DNA from: Sutterella massiliensis
GTDB lineage: Bacteria; Pseudomonadota; Gammaproteobacteria; Burkholderiales; Burkholderiaceae_F
Assembly (NCBI RefSeq): GCF_016899755.1
Contig: NZ_JACJJC010000012.1
Span: 1-64,000 of the forward strand
Direction: 5' to 3'
DNA length: 64,000 bases
Under the pieces are notes generated by a model. That model searched no databases. It was not told the DNA's origin and saw nothing but the letters and a program-made list of their open reading frames with translations. Shown in pieces: positions 34,568-43,123 of the stretch. How positions within the stretch are numbered: position 1 is the stretch's first letter; each line of letters opens with the position of its first letter. The translations under genes and the position numbers were made by a program.

Positions 34568-36058
34568 ATGTCCAAAATCGAAATGAGCCGCCGCGGCCTT
34601 CTGAAGACCTCGATCTTCGGTGCGGCGAGCGTCGCCGCGATCGGCGCTGCCGGCGCCGCCAAAGCGGCAGAAGAGAAAACCGACGGCGCATACGACGCAA
34701 TCGTCCTCGGTGCAGGTCCCTCGGGCCTCATCACGGCCATCACCGCCCACGACGCGGGCGCCAAGGTTGTCGTCTTCGAAAAGATGGACCGCCCCGACGG
34801 CAACGCCATTTATGCGCTCGGTTCCGTCTGCGGCTGGGGGACGCGCCACCAGAAGGAACAGGGAATCGAAGACACGGCCGACGCCTTCTACGCGATGATG
34901 ATGGATATTTCGAAGCAGATGGGCGACAAGGCGCTCAATCGCTGCTACACCGACAACATCACCGCCGGGATCGACTGGCTCGAGAGCGAAATCGGCGTGA
35001 AGTTCGGCAAGATCCGCCCGATGCCCTATCCGCGCCTCGGTCGCACCTGCCGCGTGGTGGGCGACAAGGGCCTCACGGGCGGCGCCGCACTCGTGCAGAA
35101 GCTCCTTGAAGCCTGCAGGAAGCGCGGCATCGAAATCCGCTACGAACACAAGGCGATCGAGCTTCTTCACAACGACCGCTTCGAAGTGACGGGCGTCAAG
35201 GTCCTCACGCCCGAGGGCACGAAATGCTTTACGGCGCGTGCGGGCGTTGCGATCGCAACGGGCGGGTTCTCCGCAAACCCCGAAATGGTCGACCGCTACA
35301 TCGGCGGCTGGGCCACGCGCATGGTGCTTCGCGGTTCGCGCTCGACGACGGGCGAAAACATCTCGCTCACGCTGCCGCTCTTTACGAAGTTCGTGAACAT
35401 GGACCAGTTCCACTCGGGCCCGATCGTCGGCGCGACGCACGTCAATCCGGCCGACGTGCTCAATTCGGGCTACGGCGTGCAGGTGAACACCTCGGGCGAA
35501 CGATTCATGGACGAGAACAACACGTACGTCATCAAGGCCCGCACGACCGCGCAGCGCACGCTCGACAACTTCGCCTGGGTGATCGTCGACAGCGACTGCT
35601 CCGTGCTCGACAAGGTCATTCCGAAGTTCGACCGACTCAACAATCCGTACGGCAAGGCCGACACGATCGAAGCGCTCTGCAAGTCGGTGAATCTGCCCGT
35701 CGAACGCGTCACCGCCGTTGTGAAGGCCTATAACGAAGCGCTCAAAAAGGGCGAGCTCGACAAGATGAATCCGCCCTGCACCTACAAGAAGCCGCACCCG
35801 ATCGCCAAGGCGCCCTTCTACGCCATCCCGTTCCAGGGCGGCATGACAGCGACCTTCGGCGGACCGCTCATCAATACGAAGGCTGAAGTGCAGAACCTCG
35901 ACCGCCGCAGCATTCCGGGCCTTTACGCCGTCGGCAACTCCGCGGGCGGCATCTTCTTCCACAACTATGCTGGCGGCGCGCAGCTCGGCGCGGCCACCGT
36001 TTTCGGCCGCATCGCGGGCAATGAACTCGCCCGCCGCGCGAAGTCGCTCAAGGCCTGA
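34568..36058 (+). CDS. Tat-exported FAD reductase of flavocytochrome c type (reductase D)
   Basis: A 496-residue protein. The N-terminus carries a twin-arginine signal (SRRGLLKTSIFG), so it folds with FAD before export. The FAD fold starts AIVLGAGPSGLITAI (about 44-58). There is no FMN or heme domain; a separate tetraheme cytochrome gene starts 35 bp downstream and is the likely electron donor. Catalytic regions differ from fumarate reductase: the segment after GERFMDE lacks the TRD-like Arg, and HHTMGG is replaced by TATFGGP. The ATG is preceded by AGGAGAG. It is divergent from TtrSR-like pair 2. Confidence 0.9.
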   Translation: MSKIEMSRRGLLKTSIFGAASVAAIGAAGAAKAAEEKTDGAYDAIVLGAGPSGLITAITAHDAGAKVVVFEKMDRPDGNAIYALGSVCGWGTRHQKEQGIEDTADAFYAMMMDISKQMGDKALNRCYTDNITAGIDWLESEIGVKFGKIRPMPYPRLGRTCRVVGDKGLTGGAALVQKLLEACRKRGIEIRYEHKAIELLHNDRFEVTGVKVLTPEGTKCFTARAGVAIATGGFSANPEMVDRYIGGWATRMVLRGSRSTTGENISLTLPLFTKFVNMDQFHSGPIVGATHVNPADVLNSGYGVQVNTSGERFMDENNTYVIKARTTAQRTLDNFAWVIVDSDCSVLDKVIPKFDRLNNPYGKADTIEALCKSVNLPVERVTAVVKAYNEALKKGELDKMNPPCTYKKPHPIAKAPFYAIPFQGGMTATFGGPLINTKAEVQNLDRRSIPGLYAVGNSAGGIFFHNYAGGAQLGAATVFGRIAGNELARRAKSLKA

Positions 36059-36093
36059 TTGCAGCCCTTTGACACAGACACCAGGAACAAAAA

Positions 36094-36447
36094 ATGCTGA
36101 AGAATTCGATTTCCGCGGCGCTCTGCGCCTCGCTCCTTGCGCTCTTTGCCGCCGCTCCTGCCGGCGCGGCCGACCACTTTACGGCTGACCGTCACCTCGG
36201 CTACGGCCTCAAGTGCGAAACCTGTCACAAGTCGGCGGGCATGCCGCAGCCGGGCGCCCGCGTCTCGAAGGACACGTGCAAGAGCTGCCACGATCCGGCC
36301 GAACTCGCGAAGAAAACCGCCAAGCTCGACCAGAACCCGCACTACAACCACTTGGGCGACGTCAACTGCACCGAGTGCCATAAGGGCCATCAGCCCTCGA
36401 CCCTTATGTGCAACGACTGCCACAAGTTCAACCTGAAGACGCCGTGA
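36094..36447 (+). CDS. Small periplasmic tetraheme cytochrome c
   Basis: A 117-residue exported protein with a signal peptide (to about residue 26) and four CxxCH heme motifs: CETCH, CKSCH, CTECH and CNDCH. Extra His residues in HHLG-like positions (HLGY, HYNHLG) can serve as second ligands. The pattern equals the N-terminal heme domain that is fused in Shewanella Fcc3/UrdA; here it is a separate subunit. It is in an operon with reductase D and should pass electrons from a membrane quinol oxidase (NapC/CymA type, not in this window) to the flavoprotein. Confidence 0.93.
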   Translation: MLKNSISAALCASLLALFAAAPAGAADHFTADRHLGYGLKCETCHKSAGMPQPGARVSKDTCKSCHDPAELAKKTAKLDQNPHYNHLGDVNCTECHKGHQPSTLMCNDCHKFNLKTP

Positions 36448-36534
36448 GATATCCGTGCGTGTGCAGACTTGCGGTGAACCGCGCTCTATTGAAGTGAGTG
36501 AATTCGCCGCAGATGCCTGCATGAGGTACTTGCT

Positions 36535-36574
36535 ACGCCGCAGCGAGATTCTTACTCGTTGCGGCGTTTTTTTG
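36535..36574 (+). terminator. Terminator after the reductase D-cytochrome operon
   Basis: A 13-bp stem (36535-36547 with 36555-36567, one G-U pair) with a 7-nt loop and a run of seven T (36567-36573) lies 88 bp after the cytochrome stop codon. Confidence 0.88.
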
Positions 36575-36593
36575 CACTGCAGCACGTCGGTGC

Positions 36594-37694
36594 TCAGCCG
36601 ATCACTTCGGCGCCTTCTGGAATTTTGATGCCGAGCGCTTCGGCCGCAGCCTTGTTCCAGACGGTCTTCGTCGTCTTCGCGGAGCCGATCGGCATATCGC
36701 CGGGCTTGGCGCGCCCTTCGAGGATCTCAACACCCATTTCCGCCGTCATACGGCCAAGCTCGTAATGACTCACCGTCACGGTAGCGAGGCACCCGCCCTG
36801 CACGAACGAGAGGTCGCCCGCGACGAGCGGAATCTTGGCCTGCGCGGCGCTCTTGGCGAGAATGGGCGAGCCGCTCGCGAGCACGTTGTCGGTCGGGACC
36901 CAAATGCCGGAAACCTTCCCGGCGAGCGACGCAACGCACTGCTGAATGTCGTTCACGGAGGCGACGGCCGTTTCGACGAGCTTGACGCCCTTCTTTTCGG
37001 CCGCGGCGCGCAGCCGCTCGACCTGCACGAGCGAATTGTCTTCGCTTGCCGTGTAGAGAACGCCGATCGCGGGCGCGGCGTCTTGGGGCAGCATCGAAAG
37101 GAGAAGCTCGAGCTGCTTGTCGATCGGCCCGGCGTTGGAGACGCCCGTGACGTTGCCGCTCGGCTTGGCGTCGCTCTTCACCACCTTGGCGCGCTCGAAA
37201 CTTGTCACGGCCGTTGCAACGATCGGAATCGTGCGCGTTGCGCGCGCAGCCGCCTGAAGGGCGGGCGTGGAAACCGCGTAAATCAAGTCGCAGTCGTTTG
37301 AGACGAAGCGCGAAACGATCGCCTGCAGCGTTGCCGTGTCGCCGTGCGCGTTCTGCAGATCGATCGTCGCGGCTTTGCCGTCTTTGCCCGCAGCACCATC
37401 GACAGCGTAGCCGAGCTCGGTCAAACGTTCGCGGAAGCCGCGCACCGCATCGTCGAGCGCTTCGTGCGTGATGAGCTGCACGATGCCGATCTTTTTGGCG
37501 ACGTTTGTCGCGGCCGCTGCCCCCGCTGCCGGCGCACCGGCAGGTGCTGCGGCGGTCTTTTTCGCGGCATCTTCGCCGCAGCCCGTCAAAAGGATGCTGC
37601 CGCCGAAGGAAGCGATGAGGCAGGCGCCGAGCATCGAGCGTCGGGAAAGACAAACCGATTGGGTGCGGATAGCGTCGTGGCGGTTCGAAGTCAT
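36594..37694 (-). CDS. Lipoprotein ABC-type binding protein (ABC_sub_bind, TrpX-like family)
   Basis: A 366-residue protein with an export segment and a lipobox ending LLTGCGED (Cys near residue 38), then an Ala/Pro linker. The fold is that of the ABC_sub_bind family (KKIGIVQLITHEALDDAVRGF, IVATAVTSFERA, IGVLYTASEDNSLVQVERL). Members bind aromatic amino acids or similar solutes. No permease gene adjoins, so it is an orphan in this window. The ATG at 37694 lies behind GAGGACTTCC. A longer frame to 37808 has no signal for a start. The ligand is unknown. Confidence 0.83.
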   Translation of the reverse strand: MTSNRHDAIRTQSVCLSRRSMLGACLIASFGGSILLTGCGEDAAKKTAAAPAGAPAAGAAAATNVAKKIGIVQLITHEALDDAVRGFRERLTELGYAVDGAAGKDGKAATIDLQNAHGDTATLQAIVSRFVSNDCDLIYAVSTPALQAAARATRTIPIVATAVTSFERAKVVKSDAKPSGNVTGVSNAGPIDKQLELLLSMLPQDAAPAIGVLYTASEDNSLVQVERLRAAAEKKGVKLVETAVASVNDIQQCVASLAGKVSGIWVPTDNVLASGSPILAKSAAQAKIPLVAGDLSFVQGGCLATVTVSHYELGRMTAEMGVEILEGRAKPGDMPIGSAKTTKTVWNKAAAEALGIKIPEGAEVIG

Positions 37695-38322
37695 AGTGGA
37701 AGTCCTCGGTCGTGAAGTGAAAGAAATCGGTGCGGCAGGCTTCGCACTCGGAGATCGGGACTTCAGGGATTGATTGTCTTTTGGGCTTGAACTTCTTTCG
37801 GCTTTCAACTCAAGAAGTCTTCCTTCAAAAGGCGCCCCATAGACACGAAGGCCCGCTCTCTTCGGGCGGGCCGTATTCGCTTGGATATTGGGAAAAAGAA
37901 GACGCGATTAACGATCCCGCTCGCAGCGCGTAAGGTACGCAAAGCTGAAGCGGACGCTAAATCGTTCGGCATGGAGAATGCCGCTCAAGGCGTGGGTCTT
38001 CTTCGTCATGGTTTTTCCAATGTACAGGAAAAGCGCTCGCCTGAAAATAAGGCCGATTGCTTAGAACCGGTGTTTTGCCGAGGCTTTCTCCGCCGCTCCA
38101 AGCTTGGCGGCGACTTCTTGAGCACTTTCTCTCAGTCGAGCGGCGGTTTCGTCAAAGCAAAGCGCCCGAGCGATCAAACTTGAGCGGCCTGAACCTCGAG
38201 AATGCGGCTAGATTGCTTGCATGCTTTCGCTTAGCTGCCACGGCCTCACCAGCCGGCGACAAAGTCGAAGTACCAGAAACGTCCGTTCAATGCCCGAAAC
38301 AATGTCCAAAGGAGTTGAAGCC
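37695..38322. other. 628-bp intergenic region with no recognised gene
   Basis: It contains a hairpin (GGCCCGC 37850-37856 with GCGGGCC 37866-37872) without a T tract, and short frames without ribosome binding sites. The end of the region carries the promoter area of the amidohydrolase gene. Nothing else was recognised. Confidence 0.5.
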
Positions 38323-39576
38323 ATGCCGCAAGCACCCGCACGCAAAAGCGAACCCTGCACGCCGAACATGCCGAGCCTTGAGTCGCTCATCGGCCGGGAA
38401 GCCGCCGAGCGCATCGTCGCCTTTCGGCGCGACCTCCACAGGCATCCCGAAATCGGCATGGAAACCGTCCGCACGAGCGACAAGGTCGAGGCGATGCTGC
38501 GCGAGCTCGGTGTCGACGAGATCGCGCGCTTTGCCAAGACCGGCATCGCGGCCGTCGTGCGCGGTGCGGCGGGAAGCGCCGCGCCCCCCGCGAGGATCGG
38601 CTTTCGGGCGGACATGGACGCGCTCCCCGCGCCCGACGAGTGCGGCGCGGCCTGGGCGAGCGAAACACCGATGCGCGCGCACCTCTGCGGCCACGACGGC
38701 CACACGGCGGGACTTTTGGCTTTTGCCGCCTGGGCGGTGCAGAACCGATCGGCCTTCGCCGGCGAAGTGCTCCTCATCTTCCAGCCGGGCGAAGAAGGCT
38801 GGGCAGGTGCAGACAAGATGCTCAAGGACGGACTCTTTGAAAAGTACCCGGTGCGCGAGGTCTACGCCGCGCACATCGCCGGACTCGAGCCCCTTGGGAA
38901 AATTTTGGCGCGCGCGGGCGCCATGACCGCCTCGGCGGACCTCTTTGACATTGAGGTCGTCGGGCATGGCGGGCACGGGGCAAGACCGCATCAGACGCGC
39001 GACCCGGTGCCGGCAGCCGCGCAGCTCATTCTGGCGCTGCAGACGATCGTCTCGCGAAACGTCAATCCGGCCGACCCCGCCGTCATTTCCGTGTGCTCGA
39101 TTCAGGCTGGCGACCCGGGCGCGCCGAGCGTCATCCCCGAGCGCGTGCGCATCACGGGCACGGTTCGAACCCTTTCGCCTGCAGTGCGCGATCTCATTGA
39201 AGCGCGCATCCGAGAGACGGCCGAAAGCGCGGCCGCACTTGCCGGTGCCGAAGCACACGTCGTCTACGACCGCCGCTATCCCCCGCAAATCAACGATGCG
39301 GCGCTTGCAGAGGCGGTTCTTCCCGTCATTGGCCGCACGGCCGAAAGCATGAACGTCGAACTCGACGACGGCTTCCCGGCAAGCATGGGCGGCGAAGATT
39401 TCGCTTTCATGTCCGAAGTCGTGCCGGGTCTTTACATCCGGATCGGCAACGACGATGCCGGCCACAACACGGGCGTGCACAACCCGAAGTTCGATTTCAA
39501 CGACCGCGCGCTCGCCGTCTGGACGGCGGTCTTTGCCGACATTGTCCGCGCGCGGCTCCCGATCGCGAATTCGTAA
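38323..39576 (+). CDS. M20 family metallo-amidohydrolase
   Basis: A 417-residue dizinc hydrolase of the hippurate/IAA-amino-acid hydrolase group. Seen are the DLHRHPEIGMET N-terminus, the metal motif RAHLCGHDGHTAGLL, QPGEEGWAGA (catalytic Glu), HGARPHQTRDPV in the dimerisation domain, and the last metal ligand in NTGVHNPKFDFND. It would cleave an N-acyl amino acid or similar amide; the exact substrate is not evident. The ATG at 38323 is fixed by AAAGGAG 8 nt before; earlier in-frame ATGs lack such a site. It lies upstream of the aryl-polyene-like genes but may be independent of them. Confidence 0.88.
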   Translation: MPQAPARKSEPCTPNMPSLESLIGREAAERIVAFRRDLHRHPEIGMETVRTSDKVEAMLRELGVDEIARFAKTGIAAVVRGAAGSAAPPARIGFRADMDALPAPDECGAAWASETPMRAHLCGHDGHTAGLLAFAAWAVQNRSAFAGEVLLIFQPGEEGWAGADKMLKDGLFEKYPVREVYAAHIAGLEPLGKILARAGAMTASADLFDIEVVGHGGHGARPHQTRDPVPAAAQLILALQTIVSRNVNPADPAVISVCSIQAGDPGAPSVIPERVRITGTVRTLSPAVRDLIEARIRETAESAAALAGAEAHVVYDRRYPPQINDAALAEAVLPVIGRTAESMNVELDDGFPASMGGEDFAFMSEVVPGLYIRIGNDDAGHNTGVHNPKFDFNDRALAVWTAVFADIVRARLPIANS

Positions 39577-39729
39577 CGATCGAAACACCGCTCGAAAGAC
39601 CGAAGGCGCTCGAAAAGCCCTTTGCTAGAATGCATGCCGCGCCGCTCGCCGAGAAGCAAGACTCGGGCGGCGCGGTTTGCTTTTGCTTCAAGATTCGGCT
39701 CCGGCCCAAACTCTTCCCGAGGTTCGCCC

Positions 39730-40635
39730 GTGCTCACCGCTCTTCAGATTCTCGACTGCCGCTTCTGGGCCCCCGGGCTCGACGACGCTCGTACGCTCGC
39801 CGAGCGAGCTCGGCATCCCGCTTTCGGCCTCACGGACGCGACGCTCGTCTTAAGTGCGGCCCCGGGTGCGGCAGAACCCAAAGCGGCCGCAGCGGGCGTG
39901 GCGCCGATGCTGCGCCGGCGCCTCACGCCCTTGGGGCGCGCTGCGGCAGACGTACTCTGGGCAATCGAAGATCCGACAACGGGACGCAATCCCTTCCTCG
40001 CGCCCGAAGATGCCAATAGCACGGCCCTCGTTTTCGCCTCGCGCTGGGGCGACATCGACGAAGCGATTCGCCAGGTGAAGGACGTCGCCCAAGGGGCGCC
40101 GCTCTCGCCCGCCCGATTTGCGACGAGCGTTCACAACGGCATTGCCGCCGTGCTTACGATCGCCGCAGGCTTTCGCGGCAACGTGCTCGCGCTTGCGAAC
40201 GGTCCCCTGTCGCTCGCTGCCGCCTTCGATGCGGCGGTGGGGCTTTTGACCGAAGTCGAGCGCGTCATCGTCGTTTCCTACGACTTGAAGCCCCCCGTCG
40301 ACTTCGCGGCACCGGGGAGCACGCACGCGCTTGCTTTTCTCTGCGCGCGCGCCGAAGACGATTCGAACCCCGCCCGCATGCGCGAACTCATGAACCGCGG
40401 TCCTGTTCTCGCGCAGCGCACCCGTGCCTTCAAGGGTTCGGAAGCGCCCGACCCGCGCCTCGATCAGCCGGGCGCGCCGTCGGCCGACCTCGACATTCTG
40501 CGCTGGCTCATGACCGAGGGCTCCGAAGCGCGCACGACGACCTTTTTCGCGCGGCACGGTGCGGTCGTGCTCGGCAAGGACGGCACGCTCACGCGCATCA
40601 ACGGCGTCGACTTCTCTCAGGAGGCACAGCAGTGA
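39730..40635 (+). CDS. Beta-ketoacyl synthase-like chain-length factor
   Basis: A 301-residue protein matching the stand-alone beta-ketoacyl synthase N-terminal-like domain (chain-length factor) of aryl polyene clusters. It has SVHNGIAAVLTIAAGFRGN and LTEVERVIVVSYDLKPP; the active-site Cys region of true ketosynthases is absent. In APE systems it pairs with a ketosynthase to set chain length. The GTG start at 39730 has GAGG upstream; the longer frame is rejected for lack of homology. The stop overlaps the acyltransferase start (GTGA), showing translational coupling. The partner ketosynthase is not in this window. Confidence 0.8.
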   Translation: MLTALQILDCRFWAPGLDDARTLAERARHPAFGLTDATLVLSAAPGAAEPKAAAAGVAPMLRRRLTPLGRAAADVLWAIEDPTTGRNPFLAPEDANSTALVFASRWGDIDEAIRQVKDVAQGAPLSPARFATSVHNGIAAVLTIAAGFRGNVLALANGPLSLAAAFDAAVGLLTEVERVIVVSYDLKPPVDFAAPGSTHALAFLCARAEDDSNPARMRELMNRGPVLAQRTRAFKGSEAPDPRLDQPGAPSADLDILRWLMTEGSEARTTTFFARHGAVVLGKDGTLTRINGVDFSQEAQQ

Positions 40636-41441
40636 CGGCCTCGCCCCGTCGCTCGAAGCTCGCCGCCAAGTGCCTTAAGCCCTTCCGCTTTCTCGGCACC
40701 GCGATTGCGTTCGGGCTTTTCGGCGCGAGCGGCATGCTCTTTCGCTTCGGCATCACGCCCTGGCTCAACCTCGCGGAAAAGGACGCGCTCAAGCGCGTGC
40801 GCATCTCGCGCTTTGTCGTCTGGCGCTGGTTCGGGATTTTCGTCTCGATCATCCGCTCGCTCGGCCTTGTGCGCGTTGAAGTGAAGAATCCCGAGCGGCT
40901 CGAGCGAAAGGGCCTCATCATTGCGGCCAATCACCCGTCGCTCATCGATGTCGTCTGCCTCATCAGCCGCATTCCGCAGGCAACAACGATCGTGAAGGCG
41001 TCGCTGGCGAAAAACTGGTTCACCGCGCCCCCCGTTCGGGCGGCCGGCTACGCGACGAACGACCTCGGACCCGAAGCGCTCGAGCAACTCGAAGCCGACC
41101 TCAGGCGAGGCGCCGCCTTCGTCGTTTTCCCCGAAGGCACGCGCACGCCCGTGGATCTGCCGAACGGCGAAACGCCCCGCATGCACCGCGGCGCGGCCGC
41201 CGTGGCGCTTCACACGGCCACCCCCGTCACCCCCGTGAGAATCACGGCAGAGCCGCGCTGGCTCACGAAAGACCGCGGCTGGTGGCACATGCCCGACGAG
41301 CCGATGACGCTTACCTTCGAGGTCCTTGAAGACCTGCCCGTCGACGACCTTCTGCCTCTTTATAATGAGAGGCCTTCTCTTGCGGCGCGGCGGCTCAACA
41401 AACGGCTCGCCGCGGTTTTGTTCCCAGGGAAAGGAAGCTGA
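40632..41441 (+). CDS. Lysophospholipid-type acyltransferase (PlsC-like)
   Basis: A 269-residue membrane-associated acyltransferase. The catalytic HX4D motif is in AANHPSLIDV (about 97-106), and the phosphate-binding FPEGTRT motif is near residue 170. An N-terminal hydrophobic segment anchors it. In aryl polyene clusters such an enzyme attaches the acyl chain to a lipid. It starts with GTG overlapping the chain-length-factor stop by 4 nt, within the same operon. Confidence 0.88.
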   Translation: MTASPRRSKLAAKCLKPFRFLGTAIAFGLFGASGMLFRFGITPWLNLAEKDALKRVRISRFVVWRWFGIFVSIIRSLGLVRVEVKNPERLERKGLIIAANHPSLIDVVCLISRIPQATTIVKASLAKNWFTAPPVRAAGYATNDLGPEALEQLEADLRRGAAFVVFPEGTRTPVDLPNGETPRMHRGAAAVALHTATPVTPVRITAEPRWLTKDRGWWHMPDEPMTLTFEVLEDLPVDDLLPLYNERPSLAARRLNKRLAAVLFPGKGS

Positions 41442-41581
41442 AGCAGCCTCAATCCGGGCGGCCAAAAGCGCAACATTCGAGCGTTCGCACGTCGTTCGAT
41501 CCCTTGAACAAAAACGCAGGAGAAACCCTGACAAGCCGATCCCGACGGGAACGCGCCAGAACACAAGCTTAAGGACGTTTC

Positions 41582-41839
41582 ATGCAAGCGCTCATTGAAG
41601 ACATCAAGCGACTCATCATCTCCTCGCTCAACCTTGAAGATGTCGCGCCCGAAGACATCGACCCGAATGCGCCGCTCTTTGGCGAAGGGCTTGGGCTCGA
41701 CAGCATCGACGCGCTTGAGCTCGGACTCGCTCTTAAAAAAGCCTACGGCATCTCGCTGGCCGCCGAGAGTGAGGAGGCACGCCGTGTTTTCTCAAGCGTT
41801 GCTTCAATTGCCGAATACGTCGCGGCCCACCGCGTCTGA
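41582..41839 (+). CDS. Acyl carrier protein 1
   Basis: An 85-residue ACP. The phosphopantetheine serine lies in GLGLDSIDALELGLAL (Ser about 42). Length and acidity are normal for ACPs. The ATG has AAGGACG upstream. It is in the aryl-polyene-like operon, next to a second ACP, the pair found in such clusters. Confidence 0.9.
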   Translation: MQALIEDIKRLIISSLNLEDVAPEDIDPNAPLFGEGLGLDSIDALELGLALKKAYGISLAAESEEARRVFSSVASIAEYVAAHRV

Positions 41840-41996
41840 TTTTTTTCGACGATGCGCCCTCACAGCCATCCGAATCAGGCTGCTCTTTAAAGGAGCGGCG
41901 CTCGTCGCAGGTATCTCAAAAACTGTCGGTCCAAGCCGGCCACACATGAAAAGCACCCTCTTAGCTCAGCCGCTTGAGGGATGCGACTGAAAACCC

Positions 41997-42290
41997 ATGA
42001 TCGCCAACCAGAACGAACAAAAAATCTACGACATCCTCAAGGACATTCTCGTGCGCGACTTTGAGATCCCCGAGGAGAAGATCCGCCCCGAGGCGCGTCT
42101 TTATGAAGACTTCGACATTGACTCGATCGACGCTGTCGACATGATCGTGCAGCTGAAGCCCTACCTCGAAGGCCGCCGCGTCTCACCCGAAGCTTTCAAA
42201 CAGGTGCGCACGATGGGCGACGTCGTCACGACGGTCGCTAAGCTCCTTGAAGAACCCGCCGAAAGCGAAGACGGCAAGAAGGCCGAATAA
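41997..42290 (+). CDS. Acyl carrier protein 2
   Basis: A 97-residue ACP. The carrier serine is in DIDSIDAVDMIVQL (about Ser43). It lies 157 bp after ACP 1; the gap holds nothing recognisable. A weak ribosome binding site precedes the ATG. It is followed by a perfect 11-bp hairpin before the next gene. Confidence 0.88.
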   Translation: MIANQNEQKIYDILKDILVRDFEIPEEKIRPEARLYEDFDIDSIDAVDMIVQLKPYLEGRRVSPEAFKQVRTMGDVVTTVAKLLEEPAESEDGKKAE

Positions 42291-42298
42291 GGCAGACC

Positions 42299-42327
42299 GG
42301 AAGCTTCGGCATTTGACCGAAGCTTCC
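42299..42327. repeat. Perfect 11-bp hairpin between ACP 2 and the membrane protein gene
   Basis: GGAAGCTTCGG (42299-42309) and CCGAAGCTTCC (42317-42327) with a 7-nt loop, no T tract. It may protect the mRNA 3' end or attenuate transcription into the next gene. Confidence 0.6.
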
Positions 42328-42433
42328 CTCGGGCGGTCGCTCGAAGCGCTTTGATCTCTCAATGAAGCACTTCGAGCGCCCGCCTTCGTTTATCCGAACG
42401 CCTCCCTGCAAAAATCCACTTTCACGACCGACG

Positions 42434-42988
42434 ATGACACGAACGATCCTTAAAGTCTTTTTGGCCGCGCTCCTTGTCATCTTCCCCTTCTGGGCCTATT
42501 TCGGTCTCATGCGCTTCGGACTTGTGCCCGTCGCGGCCGCGCTCCTGGCAATTGCGTTCGTGCGGCTCGCCCTCGACGCCAACAAAACGACAGCCGCGCA
42601 ATTCGTTTTGGCGCTCGTTCTTTCCTTGGCGGCGCTTCTTATGCGCTCGCACAAGGCCGTGCTCCTCTATCCCGTTCTCATGAACGGCTTTTTCCTCGCG
42701 ATTTTCGCTTCGAGCCTGCGCCGGGGCGCAATACCCATGGCCGAACGGTTTGCGCGCCTTAAAGAGAAGACGCTTCCGCCCGAAGCCATTCGCTGGTGCC
42801 GCGGCGTTACCCAAGCCTGGTGCGTCTTTTTCGTTGTGAACGGCGGCATTGCGCTCTGGACCGTTTTTCTTGAAGACAAACAGTACTGGACGCTCTGGAA
42901 CGGGCTCTTGAGCTACATCGCGATCGGCCTCATGTTTGCGGTCGAATACGTGCTGCGCCGCCGAAAGATGCGGCAGACTCACCGATAA
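42434..42988 (+). CDS. COG4648-like membrane protein of aryl-polyene clusters
   Basis: A 184-residue integral membrane protein with about five or six hydrophobic segments (LKVFLAALLVIFPFWAYFGL at the start). It has the conserved loop AERFARLKEKTLPPEAIRWCRGVTQAW and the end YIAIGLMFAVEYVLRRRKMR. Proteins of this kind (COG4648) occur in APE clusters after the ACPs; their role is unclear. Position and order match that context. The following neighbour is convergent reductase E, so the operon ends here. The start is not firmly fixed. Confidence 0.78.
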   Translation: MTRTILKVFLAALLVIFPFWAYFGLMRFGLVPVAAALLAIAFVRLALDANKTTAAQFVLALVLSLAALLMRSHKAVLLYPVLMNGFFLAIFASSLRRGAIPMAERFARLKEKTLPPEAIRWCRGVTQAWCVFFVVNGGIALWTVFLEDKQYWTLWNGLLSYIAIGLMFAVEYVLRRRKMRQTHR

Positions 42989-43123
42989 CTGTCGCTCCGC
43001 CCCGAAAAAGTGCCGCACCCGCTGCACGCCGAGAGCGTGAAGCGAATGCGGCACAAATGACTCAGCGAACGGTGCAGCCCGCGAGAGGACTCGAGTCAAA
43101 CTGCACCAATCGAACGCAAGCGC

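Noticed and set aside
37850..37872. GC-rich hairpin in the gap before the amidohydrolase gene
   Set aside because: No T tract on either strand and far from gene ends, so not called a terminator.
43010..43054. GTGCCGCA/TGCGGCAC inverted repeat between convergent genes
   Set aside because: 29-nt loop and no T tract make a terminator unconvincing.
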